Positions 1 to 8,817 of a stretch of DNA of 64,000 bases are shown one piece after another. The DNA comes from Sphingobacterium sp. UBA7855 (GTDB taxonomy: Bacteria; Bacteroidota; Bacteroidia; Sphingobacteriales; Sphingobacteriaceae), in contig DLST01000017.1 in the NCBI GenBank assembly GCA_002500745.1, positions 192,441-256,440 of the forward strand, in the 5' to 3' direction. Both the position numbers and the translations under genes were made by a program. The notes beneath the pieces are model-generated. The model had not been told where the DNA came from and did no database searches. It worked only from the letters and a program-made list of their open reading frames with translations. The first letter of the stretch is position 1. Every line of letters begins with the position of its first letter.

Positions 1-648
1 GACAAAAATGTAAAAATTGCTGCATCGCATGCGGGCTTGACATTGGGTGAAGATGGTGCAACTCACCAAATCTTAGAAGATATTGGTTTGATGAAAATGC
101 TACCAGGAATGACGGTGATCAATCCTTGCGATTTTAATCAAACAAAAGCGGCTACTATTGCAGTAGCTAAATACGAAGGTCCAGTTTATTTGCGTTTTGG
201 CCGTCCTGTGGTTCCTAACTTCACTCCTGCTGATCAAGAATTTGTGATCGGTAAGGCAATATTATTAAATGAAGGAACGGATGTTACGATTATTGCTACA
301 GGTCATCTTGTATGGGAAGCTATCCAAGCTGGTGAGAAATTGGCGGAATTAGGCATTAACGCCGAAATTATCAATATCCATACTATCAAACCTTTGGATG
401 AGGAGGCTATTTTGAAATCTGTTGCCAAAACGAAATGTGTGGTAACGGCAGAAGAGCATAATCGTCTTGGTGGTTTAGGTGATAGCGTGGCTCAGGTACT
501 AACAAGGGAGTTACCTACTCCACAAGAGTATGTTGCTGTCAATGACAGTTTTGGGGAATCAGGTACTCCTGCTCAATTGATGGAGAAATACGGTTTGAAT
601 GCAGCGGCTATTGTTGCAGCGGCTCAAAAAGTAATCAAAAGAAAATAA
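1..648 (+). CDS. Transketolase, C-terminal subunit (5' end outside window)
   Basis: The reading frame is open from base 1, so the gene starts upstream; 215 residues remain. The EDGATHQ motif at fragment residues 17-23 and the following fold are typical of the pyrimidine-binding domain of transketolase, and the rest is the transketolase C-terminal domain (about residues 75-200). In many Bacteroidota transketolase is split into two proteins, and this would be the second half, which together with the thiamine-diphosphate half moves two-carbon units in the non-oxidative pentose phosphate pathway. A 1-deoxyxylulose-5-phosphate synthase is the main alternative. Only the 3' part can be judged. The next gene starts 21 bp downstream. 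Confidence 0.85.
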   Translation, partial: DKNVKIAASHAGLTLGEDGATHQILEDIGLMKMLPGMTVINPCDFNQTKAATIAVAKYEGPVYLRFGRPVVPNFTPADQEFVIGKAILLNEGTDVTIIATGHLVWEAIQAGEKLAELGINAEIINIHTIKPLDEEAILKSVAKTKCVVTAEEHNRLGGLGDSVAQVLTRELPTPQEYVAVNDSFGESGTPAQLMEKYGLNAAAIVAAAQKVIKRK

Positions 649-669
649 CAATACTACGCAGGTCAATAT

Positions 670-1215
670 ATGGATGACGCTTTAATTATAGCAAAATTCG
701 CTGAAGAGAGTACGCGAGAAGAAGCTTTCCGTTTATTGTTGAAGAAATATCAACAGAAGATTTATTGGCATGTGCGAAGAATGGTCATCGATCATGACGA
801 TGCGGACGATGTTGTACAGGATATCTTTGTGAAAGTATGGAAGAATCTTGGAAACTTTCGAGAAGACTCTCAACTATATACTTGGCTCTATCGCATTGCA
901 ACAAATGAATGCATCACCTTCTTAAATAAGAAAAAACAAAAGCAGAACGTGTCGTTGGATGACGACACGACTGCTTATTTGGCTGAAACACTTGCTGATG
1001 GCAACTACTTCAACGGCGACAAAGCTCAAATGAAATTACAACAGGCACTGTTGACCTTGCCGGAGAAACAGAAATTGGTTTTCAATATGAAGTATTTTGA
1101 AGACATGAAATATGAAGAGATTTCAGAAGTTCTCGGAACAAGTGTTGGAGCGCTTAAAGCTTCATATCATTTAGCCGTCAAAAAAATTGAAGCTTTTTTT
1201 AACAACAATGATTAA
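670..1215 (+). CDS. ECF-type RNA polymerase sigma factor
   Basis: This 181-residue protein has the two-domain layout of sigma-70 family ECF factors. Region 2 spans about residues 19-90, with the DDADDVVQDIFVKVWK core of region 2.2 and the TWLYRIATNECITFLNKKK stretch of region 2.4. Region 4 spans about 123-176, with a helix-turn-helix around YEEISEVLGTSVGALKASYHLAVKKI. It lacks extra C-terminal domains. It should direct RNA polymerase to a small regulon, probably including envelope functions. The downstream membrane protein starts 33 bp later and may control it, although it does not resemble a classical FecR or zinc-containing anti-sigma factor. Confidence 0.92.
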   Translation: MDDALIIAKFAEESTREEAFRLLLKKYQQKIYWHVRRMVIDHDDADDVVQDIFVKVWKNLGNFREDSQLYTWLYRIATNECITFLNKKKQKQNVSLDDDTTAYLAETLADGNYFNGDKAQMKLQQALLTLPEKQKLVFNMKYFEDMKYEEISEVLGTSVGALKASYHLAVKKIEAFFNNND

Positions 1216-1248
1216 ACCTTTTGGCTAAATCGGGTTCTAAAAGATACT

Positions 1249-2202
1249 ATGAAGGAAAATGGCACATATCACGATGGGCTGGAGCCTAACAATCTTCCAG
1301 CATCTTTGCGTAAAAATCCATTTGGCTTACCAGAAAATTATTTCAATGATCTAGAATCAAAAATAATTACGCAAGTCAAATTGGTTGAAAGCAAAGACAC
1401 CGTCTTTGAGGTTCCAGAAGGGTATTTTGACAACCTATCTGAGACCATTATGTGTAAAATCGCGGAAAATAATTTAAAGAGTCTCGTTATTAAGGATGGT
1501 TTCGAAATTCCTGAAAATTATAGTTCGGAACTTTCAGTATCTATTCTCAGCCAAATTTCAGAAGACGCATTAAAAGAAAAAGTTTCATCTGATGGTTTTG
1601 CTATACCTTATGATTACAACCGCATCCTTGAAAATTCTATTTTTTCGCGGATAGCTGAACGTGAATTGAAGGATGCAGTTCTTACAGACGGATTTGTGGC
1701 ACCAGTGGACTATGAGAAAACCCTTGAATCGACTATTTTATCGCGAATTGCTGAAGAAAAATTAAGAGAAACTGTCGGTACTACCAACTTTGATGTACCC
1801 CCACATTATTTTGAGAATCTTTCAGATAGAATTATTAACGCTGTTCAGGAGGTTGAAAAAGATGTTACACCTATCCATCGCATAGGCAAACCGAAAAAAT
1901 GGTATGCTCGTTACGCTGTTGCTGCATCTTTTGCGGCGATGCTGAGTATCGGGGGATATTGGGGATATCAATATCTACCACAAGATGCTGTTGCTGGAGA
2001 TGGTATCACAGAGGAGCAACTGAGCCAGCATTTATCTGAAATTCCTAAGCAAGAAATCATCAATTACCTTGCGGCTTCAGCGTCTGGTGATGATATGATA
2101 TATATGTCTCAGTATACTGATGAAGCTAATCTCCCTACTAAGGGATTTGGCAGCAATTTATCTAAACAAGAAATAGAAGATTATCTAAATTATACCTTAT
2201 AA
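1249..2202 (+). CDS. Membrane protein with six 32-residue repeats, possible anti-sigma partner
   Basis: I do not recognise a named family. The N-terminal 200 residues hold six copies of a unit beginning F-x-(V/I/A)-P-x-x-Y and followed by a short amphipathic helix with the pattern L-x-x-x-I-x-x-x-I. The key Phe residues are at 25, 53, 85, 117, 149 and 181, so the last five units are exactly 32 residues apart. A basic stretch (210-218) precedes one transmembrane helix at about 219-240, leaving a roughly 75-residue acidic C-terminal segment. The repeats would be cytoplasmic if the positive-inside rule holds. Position straight after an ECF sigma factor suggests it binds or restrains sigma. Its stop codon overlaps the next start. 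Confidence 0.75.
   Translation: MKENGTYHDGLEPNNLPASLRKNPFGLPENYFNDLESKIITQVKLVESKDTVFEVPEGYFDNLSETIMCKIAENNLKSLVIKDGFEIPENYSSELSVSILSQISEDALKEKVSSDGFAIPYDYNRILENSIFSRIAERELKDAVLTDGFVAPVDYEKTLESTILSRIAEEKLRETVGTTNFDVPPHYFENLSDRIINAVQEVEKDVTPIHRIGKPKKWYARYAVAASFAAMLSIGGYWGYQYLPQDAVAGDGITEEQLSQHLSEIPKQEIINYLAASASGDDMIYMSQYTDEANLPTKGFGSNLSKQEIEDYLNYTL
1321..1880 (+). repeat. Six tandem coding repeats, 96-bp period
   Basis: Units begin at about 1321, 1405, 1501, 1597, 1693 and 1789; the first is 84 bp and the rest 96 bp. Protein identity between units is moderate and centred on the F-x-(V/I)-P-x-x-Y start and the Ser-Arg-Ile-Ala-Glu motif near positions 133-138 and 165-170. Units 4 and 5 are the most alike, suggesting a relatively recent duplication inside an older array. 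Confidence 0.8.
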
Positions 2203-2621
2203 TGATGTTCAAGAAAAAATACATATGGATAACATTGTTCTTTAGTATATTTTCTATTGCCTTGAGCTTTGCACAAGACAAAAATCGATTTCAAGCTATA
2301 GAAAATGAAAAAATAGCTTACATTACTAAAGAACTAGGTTTGACGACAAGAGAGGCTCAGCAATTCTTCCCACTCTATAACGAGTATAGTCAGACACTTT
2401 GGGATATCAGAAAAGAAAAGTTAAGTGGTGCTCCTAAAAACAGCTTTAGAAATGGTTCGAGAGATATATTACAATACGATGCGAAGGAAGTGGAAATCAA
2501 AAAGGAATACCGGGCTAAATTTGCCAAAGTGATAGGCACCGCGCGGGCATCGCAATTTTTCGAAGTTGAGCAAGAATTTAGGGAACATCTTTACAAGTCT
2601 CTGCAGAATAGAAGAAAATAA
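2202..2621 (+). CDS. Small secreted Spy/CpxP-like protein
   Basis: The 139-residue product starts with a basic patch and a hydrophobic signal peptide (about residues 1-24, cleavage after SFAQ is likely). The mature part is predicted to be almost all helix and charged, with the sequence ITKELGLTTREAQQFFPLYNEYS, which recalls the LTxxQ-like helices of the Spy/CpxP and heavy-metal-resistance family. Such periplasmic proteins often sit behind ECF sigma genes in Bacteroidota and act as chaperones or stress sensors. The start ATG shares one base with the preceding TAA, showing translational coupling. The family call is by pattern only. Confidence 0.65.
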   Translation: MMFKKKYIWITLFFSIFSIALSFAQDKNRFQAIENEKIAYITKELGLTTREAQQFFPLYNEYSQTLWDIRKEKLSGAPKNSFRNGSRDILQYDAKEVEIKKEYRAKFAKVIGTARASQFFEVEQEFREHLYKSLQNRRK

Positions 2622-2631
2622 TCTTGAAAAT

Positions 2632-2660
2632 AAAAAAGAAGTCTTAAAGACTTCTTTTTT
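2632..2660 (+). terminator. Rho-independent terminator after the sigma-factor operon
   Basis: A perfect 7-bp stem GAAGTCT/AGACTTC with a 3-base loop (2638-2654) is preceded by six A and followed by six T. It closes the sigma-factor transcript and lies just before the aminotransferase start, so that gene needs its own promoter. Confidence 0.85.
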
Positions 2661-2682
2661 ATTTTCGGACATTTGTAAAATC

Positions 2683-3870
2683 ATGTTAAGCAACAGAGAA
2701 TTATTTTTAATGAATACTGCTCAAACATCTAGCTCCCCTAGACTGGTTGAAGTGGTAAAGGCTGAAGGTGTTTACCTTTATGGCCCCAATGGAGATGAAT
2801 ATATGGATTTGGTCTCCGGGTTTAATGTAAGCAATATAGGCCATCGTCATCCAAAAGTGTTGGAGGCCATAAAATCACAATTGGATAAATACTTACATGT
2901 TACCGTTTATGGTGAATTTGTGCAGGTTCCTCAAGTGCAGTTTGCAACGGAATTACTCGCTGAGCTCCCTGCTCATTTTCAATCTGTTTACTTCACTAAC
3001 AGCGGAACTGAAGCGGTAGAGGGTTCCATGAAAGTAGCGAAGAAATATACTGGCCGGAGGCAGATTATCGCTGCAAAAAAAGCCTATCATGGCAGCACAC
3101 AGGGTGCACTCAGTCTGATCGGAAACGACGAGTATCGTCACGCCTATGCTCCTCTCCTACCCGAAATAGATTTTATCGAGTTTAATGAGCTGGAAGACCT
3201 AACAAAGATTACGGAACAAACTGCTGCTGTTATACTCGAAGCTATTCAGGGGGAAGCTGGTGTTCGGGTACCAGACATCGCTTATATGCAAGCCGTCAGA
3301 AAACGCTGTGATGAAACTGGTGCCTTACTGATCTTTGATGAGATTCAAACTGGTTTCGGCCGGACAGGCCGTCTTTTCGCTTTTGAACATTTTGGTATTG
3401 TTCCGGATATCTTGATGCTCGCCAAAGGTATAGGTGGCGGTATGCCTTTGGGTGCTTTTGTTGCAGCAAAGGAAGTGATGGATGTTATTAAAGATCATCC
3501 TATGCTTGGGCACATCACCACTTTTGGTGGCCACCCTGTGAGTTGCGCCGCGGCTCGCGCTTCGTTAGCGGTCATCAAAACAGAAAATTTAGTTGAGCAG
3601 GTAGAGCGCAAAGCTCTTTTATTCAAAGAAAAGCTCAATCACCCTGCGATCAAAGAAATTCGCGGATTAGGTCTTATGATGTGTCTTCAACTGCACTCTT
3701 TTGATCAGGTTTACAATGTGAGCAAGTTCTGTGCTGAGAATGGGGTAATGATTGATTGGTATCTGCATTGTGAAACAGCCCTGCGTGTAGCTCCGCCATT
3801 GACGATTACCGAACTTGAAATCGAAAAAGCGTGTAACATCCTTATAAAAGGTTTGGAAAAGTATGCTTAA
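2683..3870 (+). CDS. Class III pyridoxal-phosphate aminotransferase
   Basis: A 395-residue fold-type I aminotransferase of the acetylornithine/ornithine/4-aminobutyrate group. Visible signatures are NSGTEAVE (106-113, phosphate cup), FDEIQTGFGRTG (218-229, the PLP-pyridine aspartate) and LAKGIGGGMPLGAF (246-259) with the Schiff-base lysine at 248. The substrate cannot be fixed from sequence; it lies outside any arginine cluster. I choose the ATG at 2683 because an upstream in-frame ATG at 2566 lies inside the preceding gene and before the terminator. An ATG at 2710 is another possible start. Confidence 0.85.
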   Translation: MLSNRELFLMNTAQTSSSPRLVEVVKAEGVYLYGPNGDEYMDLVSGFNVSNIGHRHPKVLEAIKSQLDKYLHVTVYGEFVQVPQVQFATELLAELPAHFQSVYFTNSGTEAVEGSMKVAKKYTGRRQIIAAKKAYHGSTQGALSLIGNDEYRHAYAPLLPEIDFIEFNELEDLTKITEQTAAVILEAIQGEAGVRVPDIAYMQAVRKRCDETGALLIFDEIQTGFGRTGRLFAFEHFGIVPDILMLAKGIGGGMPLGAFVAAKEVMDVIKDHPMLGHITTFGGHPVSCAAARASLAVIKTENLVEQVERKALLFKEKLNHPAIKEIRGLGLMMCLQLHSFDQVYNVSKFCAENGVMIDWYLHCETALRVAPPLTITELEIEKACNILIKGLEKYA

Positions 3871-3922
3871 AAGTATGTAACTTTAAACATAATAAATCCT
3901 CATAATAAACAAAAACCTAATA

Positions 3923-4684
3923 ATGAATACGAACCGCAGATCATTTATCAAGAAAAGTATCCTTGGCACCGGTCTTTTGAGTAGCGCCAGTTTACTAGGA
4001 AACGAAGTTTTCGCCCATGAATCAACAGCCAGTGCGTCAAAAATAAGTTTAAATAATGACGACATTATTTTATTTCAGGGCGACTCCATTACAGATGTGG
4101 GTCGGGATAGGAATAACAGGAATGCCAATGACACTGGTGCGTTGGGTCACGGTTACGCTTTATTGGCTGCTAGTCAACTTTTAAATAAATATCCAGCAAA
4201 GAATCTCAAAGTTTATAACACAGGGATCAGTGGCAACCGTGTACCGGACCTACAGAAGCGTTGGCAGGAAGACACATTGGCCATTAAACCAACCGTATTG
4301 AGTATTCTGATTGGTGTAAACGACTTCTGGCGCACGATTGATCGGGGAGCAAAAACTACAGTTGATGAATATAAATCCCAATATCAACAGTTATTGCAGG
4401 AGACGCTACAAAAGCTTCCAAATGTCAAACTCATCATTGGAGAGCCCTTTGCTGTCAAAGGGGTGGGCCATATTACTGATGCTTGGTATCCAAAGTTCTT
4501 GGCTTATCAAGAATCTGCCCGTGATATAGCAAAAGAATTTGGGGGGATCTTAATTCCCTATCAAAAAATATTTGATAATGCTCAAAAGAATGCTCCTGGC
4601 GCCTACTGGGCAGCAGATGGTGTTCACCCTACACTTGCTGGCGCACAGATGATGGCATCGGCATGGATGGAATGCATTAAATAA
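3923..4684 (+). CDS. Tat-exported SGNH/GDSL hydrolase
   Basis: The 253-residue protein begins with a twin-arginine signal (NRRSFIKK at 4-11, then a hydrophobic stretch to about 31). All four SGNH blocks are present: GDSITD with nucleophile Ser55, GISGNR with Gly104, GVND with Asn133, and DGVHP with Asp232 and His235. It is probably an esterase acting on acetylated or acylated carbohydrates outside the cytoplasm, as in rhamnogalacturonan acetylesterase-like members; the substrate is unknown. A tatA gene lies 11 kb away in this window, so the export route is available. Confidence 0.85.
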   Translation: MNTNRRSFIKKSILGTGLLSSASLLGNEVFAHESTASASKISLNNDDIILFQGDSITDVGRDRNNRNANDTGALGHGYALLAASQLLNKYPAKNLKVYNTGISGNRVPDLQKRWQEDTLAIKPTVLSILIGVNDFWRTIDRGAKTTVDEYKSQYQQLLQETLQKLPNVKLIIGEPFAVKGVGHITDAWYPKFLAYQESARDIAKEFGGILIPYQKIFDNAQKNAPGAYWAADGVHPTLAGAQMMASAWMECIK

Positions 4685-4727
4685 AAATGGCGAGCGGATA
4701 GCGTACTGCACATTCGCTCGCTATTTT
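4683..4727. terminator. Bidirectional terminator between SGNH hydrolase and MFS genes
   Basis: A long inverted repeat pairs AAAAATGGCGAGCG with CGCTCGCTATTTTT (one G-T pair), giving A and T runs at both ends. It serves two convergent genes. Confidence 0.75.
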
Positions 4728-4765
4728 TAACAGACGACACAATTGCCTATTGTTTATTTTCAAGT

Positions 4766-5962
4766 TTAAATCTCTTTGTATTGCGTTTTTTGCAGATCGG
4801 GAAGAAAATAAGCTACGATACCGATCAAGGGAAGATAAGAGCATAAGTGATAAATAAACTCGACAGAAGTGTGATCTGCCTGCCAACCTAGCACAGCTGA
4901 TCCTATTCCGCCCATTCCAAATGCAAAGCCGTAAAATAAACCTGAAACCATGCCTAGTTTTTTCGGCAATAGCTCCTGTGCATAAACAATAATCGCTGGA
5001 AAAGCTGATGATAAAATTAATCCGATCATGACGATCAATATCCCTGTCATAGTAAGTCCGACATACGGTAATGCCAATGCAAATGGTGCAACGCCCAATA
5101 CAGAAAACCAGATAACATATTTTCGGCCAAATCGATCGCCGAATGCTCCTCCAAGTAGGGTTCCCACCGCAACGGCTATCAGAAAATAAAATAGATAGAC
5201 TTGTGCTTCCACTTCATTGATTCCGAATTTCTTGATGGTATAAAACTGAAAGTAATTTGTGATACTTGCGATATAGAAATATTTTGATACGATCAACAGT
5301 AGGAGGATAATCACAGTCATAACGATACGCCCATTGGGTAAATCTGGCACGCGTATCGCTCGCTTCGTCGATCTAGCTGTATTTCGAAGCTTTTCTTTAT
5401 ACCAACTCCCGATATAATAAGATATAAATTGGCCAATGATTGTGAATAAGCACATCCATGCGATTGCCTGCTGTCCTCTCGGTAAAATCAAAAAGGCGAC
5501 AATAATTGGGGCCATAGCCGTCCCCGCATTTCCACCGATCTGAAAAATAGATTGCGCCATACTCCTTCTTCCACCTGACGCCATGTAAGCTACGCGAGAC
5601 GATTCGGGATGAAAAATTGAGGATCCAACCCCCACGAGAAAGACAGAACATAAGATCCATTCATAACTGTTTGCTTTTGAAAATAAAAGCATACCAAGCA
5701 GAGAAAAAGACATTCCGATAATCTGCGAATATGGAACAGGATGTTTGTCTGTAAATGAGCCCACAACAGGCTGGAATATTGATGCTGCTATCTGATAAAC
5801 CATTGTGATCATCCCAACCTGCGAAAAGCTCAGATGATGTTCTTCTTTGAGCAAGGGATATGTCGCTGGTATCACTCCCTGAATCATGTCATTCAAAAGG
5901 TGCACCATGCTTACGGCAAATAAAATTGAAAAGATAGGTCTACTCGATTTTTCTTGTATCAT
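4766..5962 (-). CDS. MFS transporter, fosmidomycin-resistance (Fsr) type
   Basis: A 398-residue polytopic protein with about 12 hydrophobic segments. The N-terminal helix sequence VHLLNDMIQGVIPATYPLLKE, the GSFTDKHPVPY loop between helices 2 and 3 and the SIFHPESSRVAYMASGGRRS loop are characteristic of the Fsr subgroup of the major facilitator superfamily, whose members export fosmidomycin and similar small compounds. A second A-motif-like loop (GGAFGDRFGRKYV) lies in the C-terminal half. It is probably a proton-driven efflux pump of the inner membrane; the natural substrate is not shown by the sequence. Confidence 0.85.
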   Translation of the reverse strand: MIQEKSSRPIFSILFAVSMVHLLNDMIQGVIPATYPLLKEEHHLSFSQVGMITMVYQIAASIFQPVVGSFTDKHPVPYSQIIGMSFSLLGMLLFSKANSYEWILCSVFLVGVGSSIFHPESSRVAYMASGGRRSMAQSIFQIGGNAGTAMAPIIVAFLILPRGQQAIAWMCLFTIIGQFISYYIGSWYKEKLRNTARSTKRAIRVPDLPNGRIVMTVIILLLLIVSKYFYIASITNYFQFYTIKKFGINEVEAQVYLFYFLIAVAVGTLLGGAFGDRFGRKYVIWFSVLGVAPFALALPYVGLTMTGILIVMIGLILSSAFPAIIVYAQELLPKKLGMVSGLFYGFAFGMGGIGSAVLGWQADHTSVEFIYHLCSYLPLIGIVAYFLPDLQKTQYKEI

Positions 5963-5978
5963 GACGTTGTTTAAAAAT

Positions 5979-6007
5979 TAAAAAGGTTGGTTTTCGCAAA
6001 CCAACCC
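5979..6007 (-). terminator. Terminator of the rlmI-like gene
   Basis: The stem GGTTGGTTT/AAACCAACC with a 4-base loop (5985-6006) is followed on the minus strand by a run of T. It lies between the stop of the methyltransferase gene and the start of the MFS gene, so the two are probably separate units. Confidence 0.8.
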
Positions 6008-6028
6008 AAATTATCTCCATGTAATAAA

Positions 6029-7216
6029 TTATAATACGCGGACCAACAATCCTTTCAGATATTCTCCTTCGGGAAAAGAGGCGCGCACAGGATGGTCTTC
6101 AGGTTGATGGAACTGTCTGATGAACTGAATTTCTTTACCTGCGTCCAACGCTGCCCAAGCAAGCACTTGTTTGAAGGTATCCATATCCATCGCGCCTGAA
6201 CAAGAAAATGTTGCTAACAAACCACCACTATTTAACAACATCAAACCGCGGCGGTTGAGATCTTTGTAGGCTCGAGATGCTCTTTCCAAGGCTGATCGTG
6301 ATGGTGCATACTTAGGCGGGTCCAAGACTATCATATCAAATTTTTCCCCCGCATCGATAAATTTGCGTAATTGCTTATTTACATCCGCCAATATTGCTCT
6401 ATGCCGACTGGGTTCAAATCCATTTTCAATAATATTCTTTTCCAGGGTTTCAATAGCCAGCGCAGAGCTATCTACGGAAATTACTTCTGATGCTCCGTTT
6501 TTCAGGCTATTCAATGTAAAGCCACCCGAATAGCAAAAACAATCCAGGACTCGCTTATTCGAAACGTAGTTGGCTGTGAGCTGACGGTTTTCTCGTTGAT
6601 CGCAATAGAATCCGGATTTTTGTCCATCAATAATGTTCACCTTATAATGGATACCATTTTCGACAACGTCAACAAATTCTGGTGGAAGTTCTCCATACAA
6701 AAGCCCATTGGTATCGGGTAGTCCCTCATGTTCACGGGATTTCAGATCGCTACGTTCATAAATTCCCTTCGGCTGCAGCAGAACATTCAATTCATCGATA
6801 ATAATTGATTTAACTTTCTCAAGCCCAACGGAGTGAACCTGGATAGATATAAAATCTGCATATTTATCTGCAATAAGTCCAGGAAGAAAATCTGCTTCAG
6901 CAAAGATTAAACGAACAGTATTCGTCACATCTTTCTGCAATAGATGCTGTCGTGCCGCAATAGCCTTTTGGACGCGTGAACGCCACCACGCTGCGTCAAT
7001 CTGCGTTTGAGGATTCCATTCCAATAAACGAATGGCTACGCGCGAGCTATTGTGAAATAGACCATAGGCAATAAATTCACGTTCAGCATTGTAAACACCA
7101 ACAACTTCGCCATCTTCAATTTTATCGGACAATGATTTAATTGCTCCAGAAAATACCCAAGGATGCAATTGCCACGCAGCTTTATCCTTACCCTTATTCA
7201 AATAAACTGATTTCAT
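6029..7216 (-). CDS. rlmI: Class I SAM-dependent 23S rRNA methyltransferase (RlmI-like)
   Basis: The 395-residue protein has an N-terminal PUA RNA-binding domain (about 1-75), a linker domain and a Rossmann methyltransferase domain from about 180. Motifs are GQKSGFYCDQRENR (198-211), VLDCFCYSGGFTLN (223-236, SAM binding), DPPKYA (299-304) and FSCSG with Cys339. This arrangement is that of RlmI, which methylates C5 of C1962 in 23S rRNA with a catalytic cysteine. Length matches the family. The close relative RlmK/L is less likely because of the N-terminal PUA and size. Confidence 0.87.
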   Translation of the reverse strand: MKSVYLNKGKDKAAWQLHPWVFSGAIKSLSDKIEDGEVVGVYNAEREFIAYGLFHNSSRVAIRLLEWNPQTQIDAAWWRSRVQKAIAARQHLLQKDVTNTVRLIFAEADFLPGLIADKYADFISIQVHSVGLEKVKSIIIDELNVLLQPKGIYERSDLKSREHEGLPDTNGLLYGELPPEFVDVVENGIHYKVNIIDGQKSGFYCDQRENRQLTANYVSNKRVLDCFCYSGGFTLNSLKNGASEVISVDSSALAIETLEKNIIENGFEPSRHRAILADVNKQLRKFIDAGEKFDMIVLDPPKYAPSRSALERASRAYKDLNRRGLMLLNSGGLLATFSCSGAMDMDTFKQVLAWAALDAGKEIQFIRQFHQPEDHPVRASFPEGEYLKGLLVRVL

Positions 7217-7348
7217 TACTGCAAAATTAACGTATTAATTCGACATCGTGACGAAACTTTCTGGATAAACATCGCTCTTTCTAAACAGGTCGTACTTTTT
7301 TTAAATTATTCCTTACGTATAAAAGAACCGCTATTTGTTAATGAAAGC

Positions 7349-7372
7349 AAAAAGGGCTCCTAAAGGAGCCCT
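7349..7372 (-). terminator. Terminator of the thr operon
   Basis: An 8-bp GC-rich stem AGGGCTCC/GGAGCCCT with a 4-base loop is followed on the minus strand by five T, five bases past the thrC stop codon. Confidence 0.88.
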
Positions 7373-7377
7373 CACGA

Positions 7378-8685
7378 TTAATTATGGTTGATTAGATATT
7401 TTTTAAATGCTTCGAAATCGACTTTTAAAGGTTCAGCTAACTTTTCCCTTCCTTGCAAATCTTCTGCTCCTTTAGGCAGAACTATCTTTTCAAACACATC
7501 TGCAGCGATTGCATCAGGGAATTTGCAGGGATGAGCAGTAGATAAGAAAACCGAAGCATAGTGACCAGGATATTCATTTGCATAAGCACGAGCGCCAAGC
7601 CATGCAATTGCTGTATGTGGACAGGCGATATAGTTCGATTCTTCAAATAACTTCTGCATTCCTCTTTCTGTTTCTTCGTCTGTAAAAGTATAGGAAGATA
7701 ACATACTTTTTAATTCGTTCACATCTCCTCCAAAGATATCCTGTATACGAACCCAGTTGCTCGGGTTTCCAACATCCATCGCATTGCTCAATGTTTGTAC
7801 TGAAGGCAGGGGTTCATATAAACCTGATGAAAGGAATCTGGGTACGGTATCATTAACATTTGTTGCCGCAACAAAATGTTTGACAGGCAACCCCATTTTA
7901 TATGCTAATAGGCCTGCCCCAATATTACCAAAATTACCGCTCGGCACTGTAAATACGACCTCATTGATTCCTTGCGACTTCAATTGCGCGTACGCATAGA
8001 AGTAATAGAATGTCTGGGGTATTAATCGTGCTATATTTATTGAATTGGCTGAAGTCAAGCGTAAGACGGCATTTAGTTCGGAATCATTAAAAGCCTGTTT
8101 CACTAATGCCTGGCAGTCGTCAAATGTACCTTCCACTTCAATTGCACGAATGTTTTGTCCATTTGTAGTCAATTGCAATTCCTGAACCTCGGACACTTTA
8201 CCTTTGGGGTATAAGATGGTTACGCGCGTTCCCTCAACACCCAAAAATCCCAAGGCAACAGCTCCACCAGTATCACCAGAGGTCGCAACAAGCACATCCA
8301 GTAATTTGTCATCCGTCTGCGAAAAATACCCCATTACTCTGCTCATAAATCGAGCCCCAAAATCCTTAAAGGCGTAAGAAGGCCCATGGAAAAGTTCGAG
8401 CACAGCTGTGTTGTCGGTCAAAAATTTTACGGGAGCATCAAAGTTAATCGCGTCGTTCACGATTTGCTTTAAATCTTCTTTGGGAATATCATCCCCCAAG
8501 AGCGTGTAAGCGACTTCAAATGCAATCTCCTGTAAAGAATGCTGCTGAATATTCTTAATAAATAATGGATCCAATTGAGGGATCGCTTCCGGCATATACA
8601 ATCCTTTGTCTGCTGGTAGCGAATTGAAGACCGCATCTTTAAAGGAAACTTTTAATGTTTTATTATTTGTGCTATAAAATTTCAT
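7378..8685 (-). CDS. thrC: Threonine synthase
   Basis: A 435-residue PLP enzyme that turns O-phosphohomoserine into threonine and phosphate, the last step of the pathway. The N-terminus MKFYSTNNKTLKVSFKDAV and the SYAFKDFGARFM motif with PLP-binding Lys107 are typical of the bacterial threonine synthase subgroup. GDTGGAVALGFLG follows at about 135-150. I take the ATG at 8685, which matches the usual N-terminus; in-frame ATGs at 8712 and 8721 would add 9 or 12 residues, and the one at 8712 has an AGGATG just upstream. It is the third structural gene of the thr operon, 132 bp after thrB. Confidence 0.95.
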   Translation of the reverse strand: MKFYSTNNKTLKVSFKDAVFNSLPADKGLYMPEAIPQLDPLFIKNIQQHSLQEIAFEVAYTLLGDDIPKEDLKQIVNDAINFDAPVKFLTDNTAVLELFHGPSYAFKDFGARFMSRVMGYFSQTDDKLLDVLVATSGDTGGAVALGFLGVEGTRVTILYPKGKVSEVQELQLTTNGQNIRAIEVEGTFDDCQALVKQAFNDSELNAVLRLTSANSINIARLIPQTFYYFYAYAQLKSQGINEVVFTVPSGNFGNIGAGLLAYKMGLPVKHFVAATNVNDTVPRFLSSGLYEPLPSVQTLSNAMDVGNPSNWVRIQDIFGGDVNELKSMLSSYTFTDEETERGMQKLFEESNYIACPHTAIAWLGARAYANEYPGHYASVFLSTAHPCKFPDAIAADVFEKIVLPKGAEDLQGREKLAEPLKVDFEAFKKYLINHN

Positions 8686-8817
8686 ATGTAATATTCTTTT
8701 TTTAAACGCCATATGAAACATCCTGTTTTAATTTAAATTGATATTTTCACATGGATATTTCACTTTGTTATCTTTTTAAGCGTTAAAATATGGATTGACC
8801 TTAGATTCGATAGGCCT

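Noticed and set aside
2566..2682. Longer aminotransferase start at 2566
   Set aside because: This would begin inside the preceding gene and pass through the terminator; the ATG at 2683 fits the family.
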